Assembly (NCBI GenBank): GCA_031424495.1
Contig: JANPHP010000427.1
Span: 1 to 8,046 of the forward strand
DNA length: 8,046 bases
From: JADKCL01 sp031424495
Lineage (GTDB): Bacteria > Bacteroidota > Bacteroidia > J057 > JADKCL01
Direction of reading: 5' to 3'
In this document: piece after piece, positions 1-5,768 of the stretch
Numbering within the stretch: the stretch's first letter is position 1
Layout: every line of letters begins with the position of its first letter
Program-made: the position numbers and the translations under genes
The notes under the pieces: generated by a model
What the model saw: the letters and a program-made list of their open reading frames with translations, nothing else
The model's database searches: none
What the model was told of the DNA's origin: nothing

Positions 1-30
1 ACCGGACAATCGCCGAGCCAAGCAACTAAT

Positions 31-327
31 TTAGTATGAGTCAATTAGTATCACATCCAACAACCCCGCCGCGCCGCGAATCCTCACCTCATATCTCCCA
101 TCCGCATCTAGGGCCACAGTAACCAGCCCCGCATCATACCATCCCTCCAAGGAGGAATAGGAGTACCGCCCTTGCTCCGCCACCTTTTTGAGGATGGCGC
201 TCACGGTAGCCCACGGAAGTTCCGAGCAATTGGCAGTTTCAATAGAAGTGTGAGGAAGTCTTGCAGTCGCCAGGGCAGGTGCGGCAACCAGTACAAGAAA
301 GGACAATACAAATCCTATACGTTTCAT
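31..327 (-). CDS. Small exported protein of unknown function
   Basis: A 98-residue protein starting with ATG. The N-terminus is a clear Sec signal peptide: MKR, a hydrophobic core at about residues 5-17, and an AxA-type cleavage site near residues 18-22 (ALATA). The mature part of about 76 residues has one cysteine (Cys34) and a C-terminal stretch with alternating hydrophobic residues that suggests beta strands. I do not recognise the family. It is expected in the periplasm or outside the cell. A terminator at 546-577 lies upstream, so it is probably not in the same transcript as the genes to the right, and it may belong to the host chromosome or to another module. The reading frame is convincing because of the signal peptide; the function is unknown. 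Confidence 0.72.
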   Translation of the reverse strand: MKRIGFVLSFLVLVAAPALATARLPHTSIETANCSELPWATVSAILKKVAEQGRYSYSSLEGWYDAGLVTVALDADGRYEVRIRGAAGLLDVILIDSY

Positions 328-545
328 AGCAGAAAAGCGTTTAAGGTTAAATACTCAGAAAACAACACGCCGAGGCCCATGCCCCATGCAGATGGGAAGG
401 TACAAAATTTGGGCCAGTGAGTGTTAGAGAGGTGGCCGCGCAAGGTCGTTGCGTTCCCCGTGAATACCCAAAGGACTGATTCGATTTGTTGGGATGCCCG
501 TGCGCCTTGATCTCTTGTCGCATCCTTTCGCATGCAAGATGCCAA

Positions 546-577
546 AAAGCCAGCCCCTTCAAAAAGGGACTGGCTTT
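546..577 (-). terminator. Hairpin terminator
   Basis: The arms AAAGCCAG/CTGGCTTT (546-553 with 570-577) pair perfectly. One C/A mismatch follows (554/569), then a further 5 bp (555-559 with 564-568), closing on a 4-base loop at 560-563. Read on the minus strand the stem is followed by a run of T (TTTTT in GGCTTTTTGGC), so it best stops leftward transcription arriving from the 467-residue gene. The plus-strand tail TTTCTT is weaker, so activity in both directions is possible. Confidence 0.7.
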
Positions 578-874
578 CTTGAACCTCCTGAATTATAGTA
601 TCTAATTCGTCAATCTCACGAGCTTCATTGTCTATGAACGTGATTGCCTGATAGCGTCGGCTAAGGAATTGCCGAAGGATTAAACTCAGCAATCAGGCAT
701 GATCAGCCTGTATTGGATCGATCTCGCGCTAAGGTGAGGGATAGTCGCTCGCCGCATCATCTATAACGTAAAGTCACTTCACGCCCTTCACTCCTTGCTT
801 GCAACGCCCTGTTCTTGAATAGCTTGAGGGAGTCCAAAATCTTGTCTTCGTGGCTATTGTATTCCTTGATCCTG

Positions 875-888
875 AGCTTGCGCAAGCT
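875..888. repeat. Perfect 14-bp palindrome
   Basis: AGCTTGCGCAAGCT reads the same on both strands. It lies in the gene-poor stretch just beyond the last gene of the operon. It could be a protein-binding or recombination site, but a single copy with no adjacent recombinase gene does not show this. Confidence 0.35.
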
Positions 889-1000
889 TCATTTTGTTGT
901 TTTGAATGGTCGAGACAAAGCAGGGGTGCCTACCTACACAGTAGCAGATCAATCAATGCCGGATCCAATTGACTCGATGGCGGTAACCGAATGGAGAGCA

Positions 1001-2404
1001 CTACGGTACTGGTTGGTCACGACACTGGTTGGGTGGCCGCAGGCGATTCAATTCACAACAAGAAAACGAATCAGGAATACCAATTTTCTCATGAAACCCT
1101 GGGTTTTCATGAATAGGAACAAAATACGAGCCAGATGAAACCTTGAATTCGGAGTGATCAATGTTCATCATACTTGCATCCAACCTGCTATGCACTGGCG
1201 TAGATGCCGTTGCCCCTCGCGCTTGGTTTGGCATTAATCGCGGTCGGATGTAAGGTCGGCAAGCTATTGCGCGTCGCCGTCCCTTGGATCTCTCCTTCTG
1301 CGGCGGCTTCACACGATAGGAGTACACAGAGCCGCCCTTTCCCTTGGCCGCGTTCCCCGGCATGGGAGGCTTATACATCGTATTCGAGACGGCATTACCT
1401 AGCTTTGGGGCGGCTTCGGTGTTCAAACGGAAAATAAGGGGTGAGTCATCAATTTCTACTTCTACGATCCCTACGTTTGGCCCCGTCTCCGAGTCGGTTT
1501 GGTCAAATGATGGGGACGACGCGTCGCGATCGATAGGCTCCACCACTAGCCTGGCGCTGTCGGTCGTGACGTCCGGCACCTGCTGCGGTTCCATCAAAGG
1601 AGCTGGGGTGCAATCCACCATTGGTGCTGGTACTTCCTCACTCTGTTTTTCATTAGCGGGTACTGCGCTTTCGGGCACGGCGATAGCCGTTTCGCCGTCC
1701 GCATCCGCCTCGCCAGGCACTCCACCCCTGGTCACGTCACCCACCGACTGTACTACGGCAGCAATCGCACCGAGCAAATCCGTAGCCGCCGCAATTGCCG
1801 CCGCCGTCGTCACCTCGACGAGGCTCCCAAGCCCATTATTCCCGTTGATAGCGGTTGCAACCTCGCCAAAGTAGATCGTCGGGCCGAGGATTTCCGACAC
1901 GTGCGAGTTGCTTCCAAATGCCAACGACGCAATCGAGGGCAGGCCGATGCCATTGATCGGTACGGATTTCTCATGGTTACCCTTGCCCTCCAGGATCGCC
2001 TTCTTGAGGTTCCTTGGCTTGCCACCGCCCAGGAACACGACATGTTCAAGCTTCGCCTGGACCTTGCGCAGGTGGGCGAGGCGGGCCATGTTCAGGTTGC
2101 GCGAATTGGCTTCTTCGTCGGTGAGGTATGCAAGGCGCAACTGTGAGCCGAGGTTGAACGTGTCCAACTTCATCCCAAGCAGGATGCCCGTTCGCAGCAG
2201 GATTGCAGCCGGGTTAAAGCGGTTGATCCTGTTCACGTCTTCGGCATTTTGTGGCATGGAGATGGTTGTCGGCTGGTTTGCTTGCTCATTCGGCGCAGGC
2301 TTGTGCATGCGCTTGAATACACCGGATTCGCCCAAGCCCAGACTATCTGAATTGCCAAGGGCTTGGGCTTGGTTCGTGGAGCCGTTGAAGTAATCGAGGG
2401 TCAT
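1001..2404 (-). CDS. 467-residue protein with conserved-looking N-terminal domain, Ala-rich segment and long polar tail
   Basis: The ATG overlaps the stop of the preceding gene by 4 bases (ATGA), so translation is probably coupled to the small membrane protein upstream. Residues 1-58 are polar and probably disordered. Residues 59-143 form a helical, basic domain (RFNPAAILLRTGILLGMKL, then LRLAYLTDEEANSRNLN, then GGGKPRNLKKAILEGKGN). This resembles, from memory, proteins found in small Bacteroidota mobile elements; I know no assigned function. Residues 194-224 are Ala-rich and hydrophobic and could insert in a membrane or pack as an amphipathic helix. Residues 225-345 are acidic, Pro/Thr/Ser-rich and linker-like, and a strongly basic patch (KERSKGRRR) follows near residue 370. 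The last 70 or so residues look unlike the rest and may be a read-through extension. A structural or envelope role with the neighbouring membrane proteins is inference. Confidence 0.75.
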   Translation of the reverse strand: MTLDYFNGSTNQAQALGNSDSLGLGESGVFKRMHKPAPNEQANQPTTISMPQNAEDVNRINRFNPAAILLRTGILLGMKLDTFNLGSQLRLAYLTDEEANSRNLNMARLAHLRKVQAKLEHVVFLGGGKPRNLKKAILEGKGNHEKSVPINGIGLPSIASLAFGSNSHVSEILGPTIYFGEVATAINGNNGLGSLVEVTTAAAIAAATDLLGAIAAVVQSVGDVTRGGVPGEADADGETAIAVPESAVPANEKQSEEVPAPMVDCTPAPLMEPQQVPDVTTDSARLVVEPIDRDASSPSFDQTDSETGPNVGIVEVEIDDSPLIFRLNTEAAPKLGNAVSNTMYKPPMPGNAAKGKGGSVYSYRVKPPQKERSKGRRRAIACRPYIRPRLMPNQARGATASTPVHSRLDASMMNIDHSEFKVSSGSYFVPIHENPGFHEKIGIPDSFSCCELNRLRPPNQCRDQPVP

Positions 2405-2637
2405 TGGTTTCGAGTTTTGCTGTGGAGGTTGTCGAGTTCGCGGCGGATGTTGCCTTGGTCGGCCCTCGCCTGGGTCGTGGCCTTGGCCACCTCAAGGCAG
2501 AGCTGCGTCACCGTCTTTGCCAGTTCCTTGAACTGCGTGTGGAAGTCCCGCAGGAAGAACCCGACGACGGCGAACAGGATGGACAATAGGGTCAGTAGGA
2601 TCGAGTTTGCTGCAAGTAGGATTTCTGTGGCTGTCAT
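2401..2637 (-). CDS. One-helix membrane protein with coiled-coil tail (paralogue of the gene at 3068-3331)
   Basis: A 78-residue protein. Translation could in principle begin further upstream, but the paralogue begins with the same MT.(S/T)E(L/I)LL.ANS pattern, which fixes the start at 2637. Residues 5-29 form one hydrophobic helix, and residues 30-75 a charged amphipathic helix likely to form a coiled coil. It shares 21 of the first 40 residues with the other copy. Small one-helix proteins of this kind in phages and mobile elements may be holin-like, spanin-like or virion membrane components; nothing here decides between these. The leader has AAGACGA about 7-13 bases before the ATG, also present before the paralogue. 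Its stop overlaps the start of the 467-residue gene (ATGA). Confidence 0.8.
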   Translation of the reverse strand: MTATEILLAANSILLTLLSILFAVVGFFLRDFHTQFKELAKTVTQLCLEVAKATTQARADQGNIRRELDNLHSKTRNQ

Positions 2638-2643
2638 TGTCTT

Positions 2644-2650
2644 TCGTCTT
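2644..2650 (-). promoter_or_regulatory. A-rich leader motif before the start
   Basis: On the minus strand AAGACGA lies just before the ATG at 2637, inside an A/G-rich leader without an AGGAGG site. The same 7-mer occurs at 3339-3345, one base further from the start of the paralogue. It may act as a translation enhancer or simply be a relic of the duplication. Confidence 0.35.
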
Positions 2651-2750
2651 TTCCTGTTTCCGTCGTCGGCGTCCCTCGCTGCAAGGCTGTCGGTCTTGGC
2701 GGTGGTTGTCGATGGGCAAATATTGGTTCGGAAAAAGGCGGTTTGGGGGA

Positions 2751-2790
2751 ATGGGATGGTTTTGTGTGGTATTGGATGGTTTTGAGCCTT
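2751..2790. repeat. 20-bp direct repeat in the leader of the 2401-2637 gene
   Basis: 2751-2770 and 2771-2790 are tandem copies. The first 14 bases match at 13 positions (AT(G/T)GGATGGTTTTG), and 15 of 20 match overall. TTTG-containing blocks recur on a 10-bp grid around them (2741-2750, 2761-2770, 2781-2790). They lie between the LEA-like gene and the next gene, in a 155-bp gap that is unusually long for this operon. Possible roles are binding-site iterons, a promoter/operator, or an RNA element. Confidence 0.5.
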
Positions 2791-2792
2791 GT

Positions 2793-3056
2793 TCAATGAA
2801 AAAATTTGCAAATTTGGTAGCGTCCTGAAAAAGCCTGTTTGGTTTCGGCAATGATCCTGAGTGCCAAGCTTCCATTGGTTGGATTCTTGAACTTAGCATC
2901 AATCTCGATTTGAAGTCCCTCGAAATCCAGCTTTCGAAACTTCGGCAGTGGTTCCAGCTCTAATTTGGAGCCTGTGTTGGCTGCCCTCACCGCCCCGTAT
3001 GTCACAACGAGAGCGGTGAGGGCGAGGCCGCCAAACAGTAGGTGTGTTGCCTTCAT
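2793..3056 (-). CDS. Membrane-anchored LEA-like protein, possibly shortened
   Basis: An 87-residue protein starting with ATG, 11 bases after the stop of the upstream coiled-coil gene. Residues 4-25 form one N-terminal transmembrane helix or uncleaved signal anchor. The rest has the pattern of a short LEA type 2 (water stress/hypersensitive response) domain: KLELEPLPKFRKLDFEGLQI, then EIDAKFKNPTNGSLALR. The 'F.GL.I.(x)..F.NPT.GSL..' core is typical of LEA-like proteins I know from small Bacteroidota elements. After the NPT motif only about 28 residues follow, ending in QICKFFH, which looks too short for a full LEA barrel; a frameshift or decay of the 3' end is possible. The domain should lie outside the inner membrane. 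The role is unknown. Confidence 0.68.
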   Translation of the reverse strand: MKATHLLFGGLALTALVVTYGAVRAANTGSKLELEPLPKFRKLDFEGLQIEIDAKFKNPTNGSLALRIIAETKQAFSGRYQICKFFH

Positions 3057-3067
3057 GGCCTTCTTGC

Positions 3068-3331
3068 TTAGGCTTGTTTGCCGAGAATGTGTGTCTCCAA
3101 CCTGTTCACACGGTCAGCCAGTTTCTTCAATTCCTTTTCCTTCTCGTCGTGGTGGATTCGGCTTGTGGTGGCCTCTGTCGCAAGCTCCGTGTAGAGTTGG
3201 TTCATCCGCTCTACAAGCTGTACGAACTTGCTGTGCAGGTCTTTGAGAAAGTAGCCGACCATGCCCAGGAGGATGCCCACGAGTGCAAGGAGTAGGCTGT
3301 TGGCTGTGAGTAGTAATTCGCTGATAGTCAT
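3068..3331 (-). CDS. One-helix membrane protein with coiled-coil tail
   Basis: An 87-residue protein starting with ATG. Residues 4-29 are a hydrophobic helix (about LLLTANSLLLALVGILLGMV). Residues 30-84 are highly charged with heptad-like spacing (LVERMNQLYTELATEA, then KEKELKKLADRVNRLETHI), so a coiled coil is likely. It is the paralogue of the gene at 2401-2637. It is the first gene after the terminator at 3455-3484, so it probably has its own promoter in 3346-3454, which also holds 10-bp repeats. I could not place a convincing Bacteroidota-type TTTG/TAnnTTTG promoter there; TTGATTTG near 3370 is one base off. The function may be virion membrane, lysis or envelope-related, by analogy only. 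Confidence 0.82.
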   Translation of the reverse strand: MTISELLLTANSLLLALVGILLGMVGYFLKDLHSKFVQLVERMNQLYTELATEATTSRIHHDEKEKELKKLADRVNRLETHILGKQA

Positions 3332-3338
3332 ATTCTTA

Positions 3339-3345
3339 TCGTCTT
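3339..3345 (-). promoter_or_regulatory. A-rich leader motif before the start
   Basis: The minus-strand AAGACGA lies 7-14 bases before the ATG at 3331, in the same relative place as the copy at 2644-2650 before the paralogous gene. No purine-rich ribosome binding site of the usual kind is seen. Confidence 0.35.
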
Positions 3346-3400
3346 TAGTTCGTGCTGTATTGTCATCAAATCAAGGAAGGATTCTTGTGAAGTGTGAAAA

Positions 3401-3440
3401 AAAGGGAGAGTTTGGGAGTGATTTGGAGACTTTGGGAGAG
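3401..3440. repeat. Four tandem 10-bp units
   Basis: The units AAAGGGAGAG, TTTGGGAGTG, ATTTGGAGAC and TTTGGGAGAG follow each other without gaps. The second and fourth match at 9 of 10 positions. The period is one helical turn, so each unit presents the same face of the DNA. They lie between the terminator at 3455-3484 and the start of the coiled-coil gene at 3331, where the promoter of the left unit must be. Confidence 0.6.
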
Positions 3441-3454
3441 TTCTCTAGTCCTAA

Positions 3455-3484
3455 TAAAAAATGCCCCGAATGGGGCATTTTTTA
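3455..3484 (-). terminator. Strong hairpin terminator after the HEPN-like gene
   Basis: A perfect 13-bp stem (3455-3467 with 3472-3484; TAAAAAATGCCCC paired with its complement) closes a 4-base GAAT loop. The stem ends in A/T runs on both sides, so it has a U tract in either direction. It lies 35 bases after the stop of the 406-residue gene and ahead of the left unit, and so divides the window into two transcription units. Confidence 0.9.
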
Positions 3485-3518
3485 CGCAAAAAGACAGTCA
3501 AGGGCTAAACTTAAAACC

Positions 3519-4739
3519 TTATTCTTCGGAATCATAAGGACTTGCCAATTGGATTAGTACCTTGAATCGCCTACGTATTGCATCTCTTCTACCAATCGCA
3601 TAGGCAACGGCCTTATCATTTTCTAGGTTTTCAAGGACACCAGAAACATCGTATGGCGAATGCTTGATTATCCGCTCAATGATTGGAGCCGCCAAATTAG
3701 AGAAGAATACTTCTCTATTTGCTCCCATCCCATAACCTCCAGGCTCACCAATATATATAAGCACCAGTCGTTTCAAGATTGGGTGTAACAAATCAGGAGG
3801 ACAGAATGATAGCCCTCCTACCGCCTCAAGTTTCTTTGCTATTTGGCCTTCACCACCATAATTTCCCTTAGCTTCATCAATTTTATCTAAGATGGCTTGG
3901 AAAAAGTCCTTTGTCTTGGCAGTTTTGAAATATGGAAGTGACTTGCTTGCATAGCCTAGCTTTGCGATGGTAAAGTCAATTGGAGAGCGTCCCAAAGATT
4001 TTTCTAGTTCCTTGGCGATTTCCATCGTCACCACATCAAAAGTTTTCTTTGAAAGGAGCTTAAGGGCCTCAAAGCTATTTTCACGAACAATGTCAGGCAC
4101 ATTTTGATTCCTAGCAGTCGAAACTAGGTAAAGCATTATTTCCTTCTGACGCAAAGCAGGGGTTCGTTCATAGTCTTCAAGGTAATCAGAGGGAATGTGT
4201 ACATTTCCTGATTGTTCTACCAGTTCCTTTATGTCAGTTACCTTCAAAAGAGAAGCTGGGTCTTTGGATAGAATGATCTCAATTGTCGCATTGAAGATAT
4301 AAAGACAATCTTCTGGAGTTGCTTCATATTCATCATCCTCATGCTCCAAGTTACGACGAATCTCATAGCAAATTTTGATCCTTCTATATTCTGGTCTCGT
4401 GAGCAATCCAATTCGATAGGCAAGTTCGATTGTCTTCGATACGTTGTATTCCAGAATGTCTTCTTCCCTTTCTATGGATGGTAGCTTCCATTCTACTGCT
4501 GTGGCTTTTGCTATATCCACTCCCATTACAATTACCTTTTCCTTCAGGTCTTGAAATGCTGCATTCAATACCTTTTGGCAGGCACTGCTTGGATCAACCC
4601 TTAACAATTCCATCACCCGTCCGATAAGCCTACTTTGCTTCCATTTGGGCCTTATCTGTTCTAAAATGTTCATGACCTGTGCTCGACCTACCAATATGGA
4701 GGGTTCACCGTCATCTCGAATAATTAAATCTCTACTCAT
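3519..4739 (-). CDS. 406-residue protein with HEPN-like motif; probable cargo gene
   Basis: I chose the ATG at 4739. A TTG at 4760 would add seven hydrophobic residues but lies inside the inverted repeat. The N-terminal part (about residues 1-165) is helical and contains YEIRRNLEHEDDEYEATPEDC; R128/R129 and H133 resemble the R-x4-H signature of HEPN domains, many of which are RNases in toxin and defence proteins. The usual form has N or D directly after the R; here R128-x4-H133 has R in that place, while the N-containing R129 pairing gives only R-x3-H, so the fit is imperfect. The C-terminal 220 residues look all-helical, perhaps HEAT-like, with a conserved-looking Gly-rich insert (YIGEPGGYGMG). 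The gene is AT-rich compared with both sides, with its own gap, operator-like repeat and terminator. I do not recognise the full family; a defence or toxin role is inference. Confidence 0.85.
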   Translation of the reverse strand: MSRDLIIRDDGEPSILVGRAQVMNILEQIRPKWKQSRLIGRVMELLRVDPSSACQKVLNAAFQDLKEKVIVMGVDIAKATAVEWKLPSIEREEDILEYNVSKTIELAYRIGLLTRPEYRRIKICYEIRRNLEHEDDEYEATPEDCLYIFNATIEIILSKDPASLLKVTDIKELVEQSGNVHIPSDYLEDYERTPALRQKEIMLYLVSTARNQNVPDIVRENSFEALKLLSKKTFDVVTMEIAKELEKSLGRSPIDFTIAKLGYASKSLPYFKTAKTKDFFQAILDKIDEAKGNYGGEGQIAKKLEAVGGLSFCPPDLLHPILKRLVLIYIGEPGGYGMGANREVFFSNLAAPIIERIIKHSPYDVSGVLENLENDKAVAYAIGRRDAIRRRFKVLIQLASPYDSEE

Positions 4740-4748
4740 AATAAAAAT

Positions 4749-4771
4749 AATGAACTCCAAATATGTTCATT
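4749..4771. promoter_or_regulatory. 23-bp inverted repeat, candidate operator
   Basis: AATGAAC (4749-4755) and GTTCATT (4765-4771) are perfect inverted arms of 7 bp around a 9-base AT-rich spacer. The centre lies about 20 bases before the ATG of the 406-residue gene, where a repressor would block the promoter or early transcription. The spacer reads ATATTTGGA on the minus strand, which may include a promoter element. Confidence 0.5.
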
Positions 4772-4814
4772 TTTTAATTATGATTGCAATTCGATTGTGC
4801 CAACGGTCACAGTT

Positions 4815-4834
4815 TAATGACGAACTGCAAATAT
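4815..4834. repeat. Second, imperfect copy of the operator-region sequence
   Basis: TAATGACGAACTGCAAATAT at 4815-4834 matches 4748-4764 (TAATGAACTCCAAATAT) except for a 3-base insertion and one mismatch. The copies are about 67 bp apart, upstream of the 406-residue gene. This copy lacks the second inverted arm. It could be an auxiliary binding site. Confidence 0.4.
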
Positions 4835-4879
4835 CTGATTTTGAATGGATTTTGGTAAAATATCGATGATCCCTCACGT

Positions 4880-5083
4880 TTAATGCTTCACTGATAAAAG
4901 GGCTGTTATTTCTACAATTTCATAACCTTCGAATTGGCAGTACTCTTCGAGCGTTAACGCCTTCTTTCCTGACTTAATCGCCTCGCGAATCGCTTTATGT
5001 CTTTTCCAAGCTGAGTTGTAGCAGTTGGTTCCCATCAAAACCATTAGTTGTTTAACTGAAAGGAAATCTTTACCTCTATTCAT
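4880..5083 (-). CDS. 67-residue protein, paralogue of the gene at 5882-6091
   Basis: Starts with ATG. It shares 35 of the first 56 residues with the second copy, including FLS, LMGT, YNSA and KRHKAIREAI, and then GKK, LT and EYC. The fold is probably a small helical DNA- or RNA-binding unit, given the basic central helix; family members known to me from Bacteroidota elements have no assigned function, though an excisionase- or regulator-like role is plausible. This copy lies in the AT-rich block (27 of 60 bases G+C in 4981-5040), unlike the G+C-rich copy, so the two probably came from different sources rather than from a recent tandem duplication. A 140-bp regulatory gap separates it from the 406-residue gene. 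Confidence 0.83.
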   Translation of the reverse strand: MNRGKDFLSVKQLMVLMGTNCYNSAWKRHKAIREAIKSGKKALTLEEYCQFEGYEIVEITALLSVKH

Positions 5084-5119
5084 GGTAATACAATCAAAAG
5101 TGAGATTTTTAGGATGGTA

Positions 5120-5314
5120 TCAATTCTTCGCAGGATGATAAGCGAGCAGTGCTCTTAGCGTCATTTCGTGGAAGGTGAAGCTATTATTGGCCTGCTTTGC
5201 AGATTTCAACAATCCAATACTTCTAAGTCTTCTCAGCCATTGCTCAGTCCACCCTCGTTCCGATAGCTCTAGATATTTGCTTTTGAGATATTGGTAATTC
5301 TTGTATCCTTCCAT
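5120..5314 (-). CDS. Small helical protein, possible HTH
   Basis: A 64-residue protein starting with ATG, 5 bases after the stop of the preceding 30-residue frame. The middle part (ERGWTEQWLRRLRSIGLLKS, about residues 19-38) looks like a helix-turn-helix or helical hairpin, with Trp, Leu and Arg on regular spacing. The C-terminus (FHEMTLRALLAYHP) forms another helix. I do not recognise the family. Its place in a close run of small genes supports a real gene; a DNA-binding role is a guess from composition. Confidence 0.62.
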   Translation of the reverse strand: MEGYKNYQYLKSKYLELSERGWTEQWLRRLRSIGLLKSAKQANNSFTFHEMTLRALLAYHPAKN

Positions 5315-5319
5315 GACGT

Positions 5320-5412
5320 TTAGACTGCATCAATGCACTTGATGCAAGCAGAAATTCCTTTCTCAAAGTATGTTTCGATAGCCGTTCTTACGGCTTTTTC
5401 ACCACAAGTCAT
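5320..5412 (-). CDS. Possible 30-residue cysteine-containing peptide
   Basis: The frame starts with ATG at 5412, inside the last codons of the 76-residue gene (overlap about 14 bases), and ends 5 bases before the next start. The product MTCGEKAVRTAIETYFEKGI, followed by a SACIKC segment, has three cysteines and an amphipathic helix. Exact packing between two better supported genes favours a coupled small gene. The same frame is open further upstream to about 5559, but that part overlaps the 76-residue gene and looks random. The evidence is position alone. Confidence 0.35.
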   Translation of the reverse strand: MTCGEKAVRTAIETYFEKGISACIKCIDAV

Positions 5413-5629
5413 ATACTTTGCCTTCGATAAGGTCTTCGATTTCCGCGTAGGATAGTCCACACTCACTTGCAACTGTCTTGACAGTTGAAGGCGTGACTTC
5501 GGTTTTCTGGATTCGTAGCAATCGCCGTTCCAGCTCATATCCCGTGACAGAATTGGCATTTACAGTGCAAAGACCGTTTGCTTGCTTGAAGTAGTGCAAG
5601 GTGGAGTGGCTGTTGAGTAGGTTTTCCAT
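5399..5629 (-). CDS. 76-residue protein of unknown function
   Basis: Starts with ATG. Residues 27-42 (SVTGYELERRLLRI) and 46-72 (TPSTVKTVASECGLSYAEIE) form two predicted helical regions; the second looks like a helix-turn-helix, with A-S-E-C-G-L at the turn. It could be a small DNA-binding regulator. It is the first gene of the AT-rich block as transcribed, preceded by a stretch (5630-5760) of doubtful coding value. I do not recognise the family. Confidence 0.6.
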   Translation of the reverse strand: MENLLNSHSTLHYFKQANGLCTVNANSVTGYELERRLLRIQKTEVTPSTVKTVASECGLSYAEIEDLIEGKVYDLW

Positions 5630-5630
5630 T

Positions 5631-5768
5631 TTATGCGATCATTAAAACTTGATGTATTGCTTTAGGTGTTTGGGGTTTGAAAGGACAGCAAAGGAGGTGG
5701 GGCTTTTGTCCCAACGTCACAATGCCGCCTTGGATTGCTGCTTGCCGCGTACACATGACGCTATGCAT
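5631..5768 (-). CDS. Doubtful 45-residue frame between two small genes
   Basis: A frame begins with the ATG in ATGCATAG, overlapping the stop of the membrane protein gene, and ends one base before the ATG of the 76-residue gene. The spacing suits a coupled gene, but the product (rich in Pro, Gln, Cys and His) has no clear secondary structure or resemblance. It may instead be an untranslated leader of the next gene. Confidence 0.25.
   Translation of the reverse strand: MHSVMCTRQAAIQGGIVTLGQKPHLLCCPFKPQTPKAIHQVLMIA

Larger units (their letters stand above)
328..1000. other. Gene-poor stretch with terminator and small palindromes
   Basis: I see no gene here that I can support. The longest frames (minus 324-692, plus 815-1138) look like chance: the first runs through the terminator hairpin, and the second overlaps the end of the 467-residue gene and matches nothing I know. 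Contents are the hairpin at 546-577, inverted 8-mers tgcctgat (643-650) and atcaggca (691-698), a CAGGC/GCCTG inverted repeat at about 694-710, and a perfect 14-bp palindrome at 875-888. The stretch separates the exported-protein gene from the operon on the right and may contain the edge of the mobile element. Confidence 0.5.

Noticed and set aside
324..692. Minus-strand frame of 122 codons
   Set aside because: It runs through the terminator hairpin and ends just before the start of the exported-protein gene; its second half has no protein-like pattern. A real short gene in its first 50 codons cannot be fully excluded.
815..1138. Plus-strand frame of 107 codons
   Set aside because: It overlaps the end of the minus-strand 467-residue gene, runs against all other genes, shows no known motif, and its composition is that of a random frame.
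1204..2393. Several plus-strand frames opposite the 467-residue gene
   Set aside because: They mirror the codon bias of the minus-strand gene, and their Ala/Ser/Pro-rich products are typical shadows.
4829..4836. TATTTG boxes as Bacteroidota -7 elements (also near 2720 and 4762)
   Set aside because: They lack the TAnnTTTG spacing and I found no TTTG at the right distance upstream; they may be parts of repeats rather than promoters.
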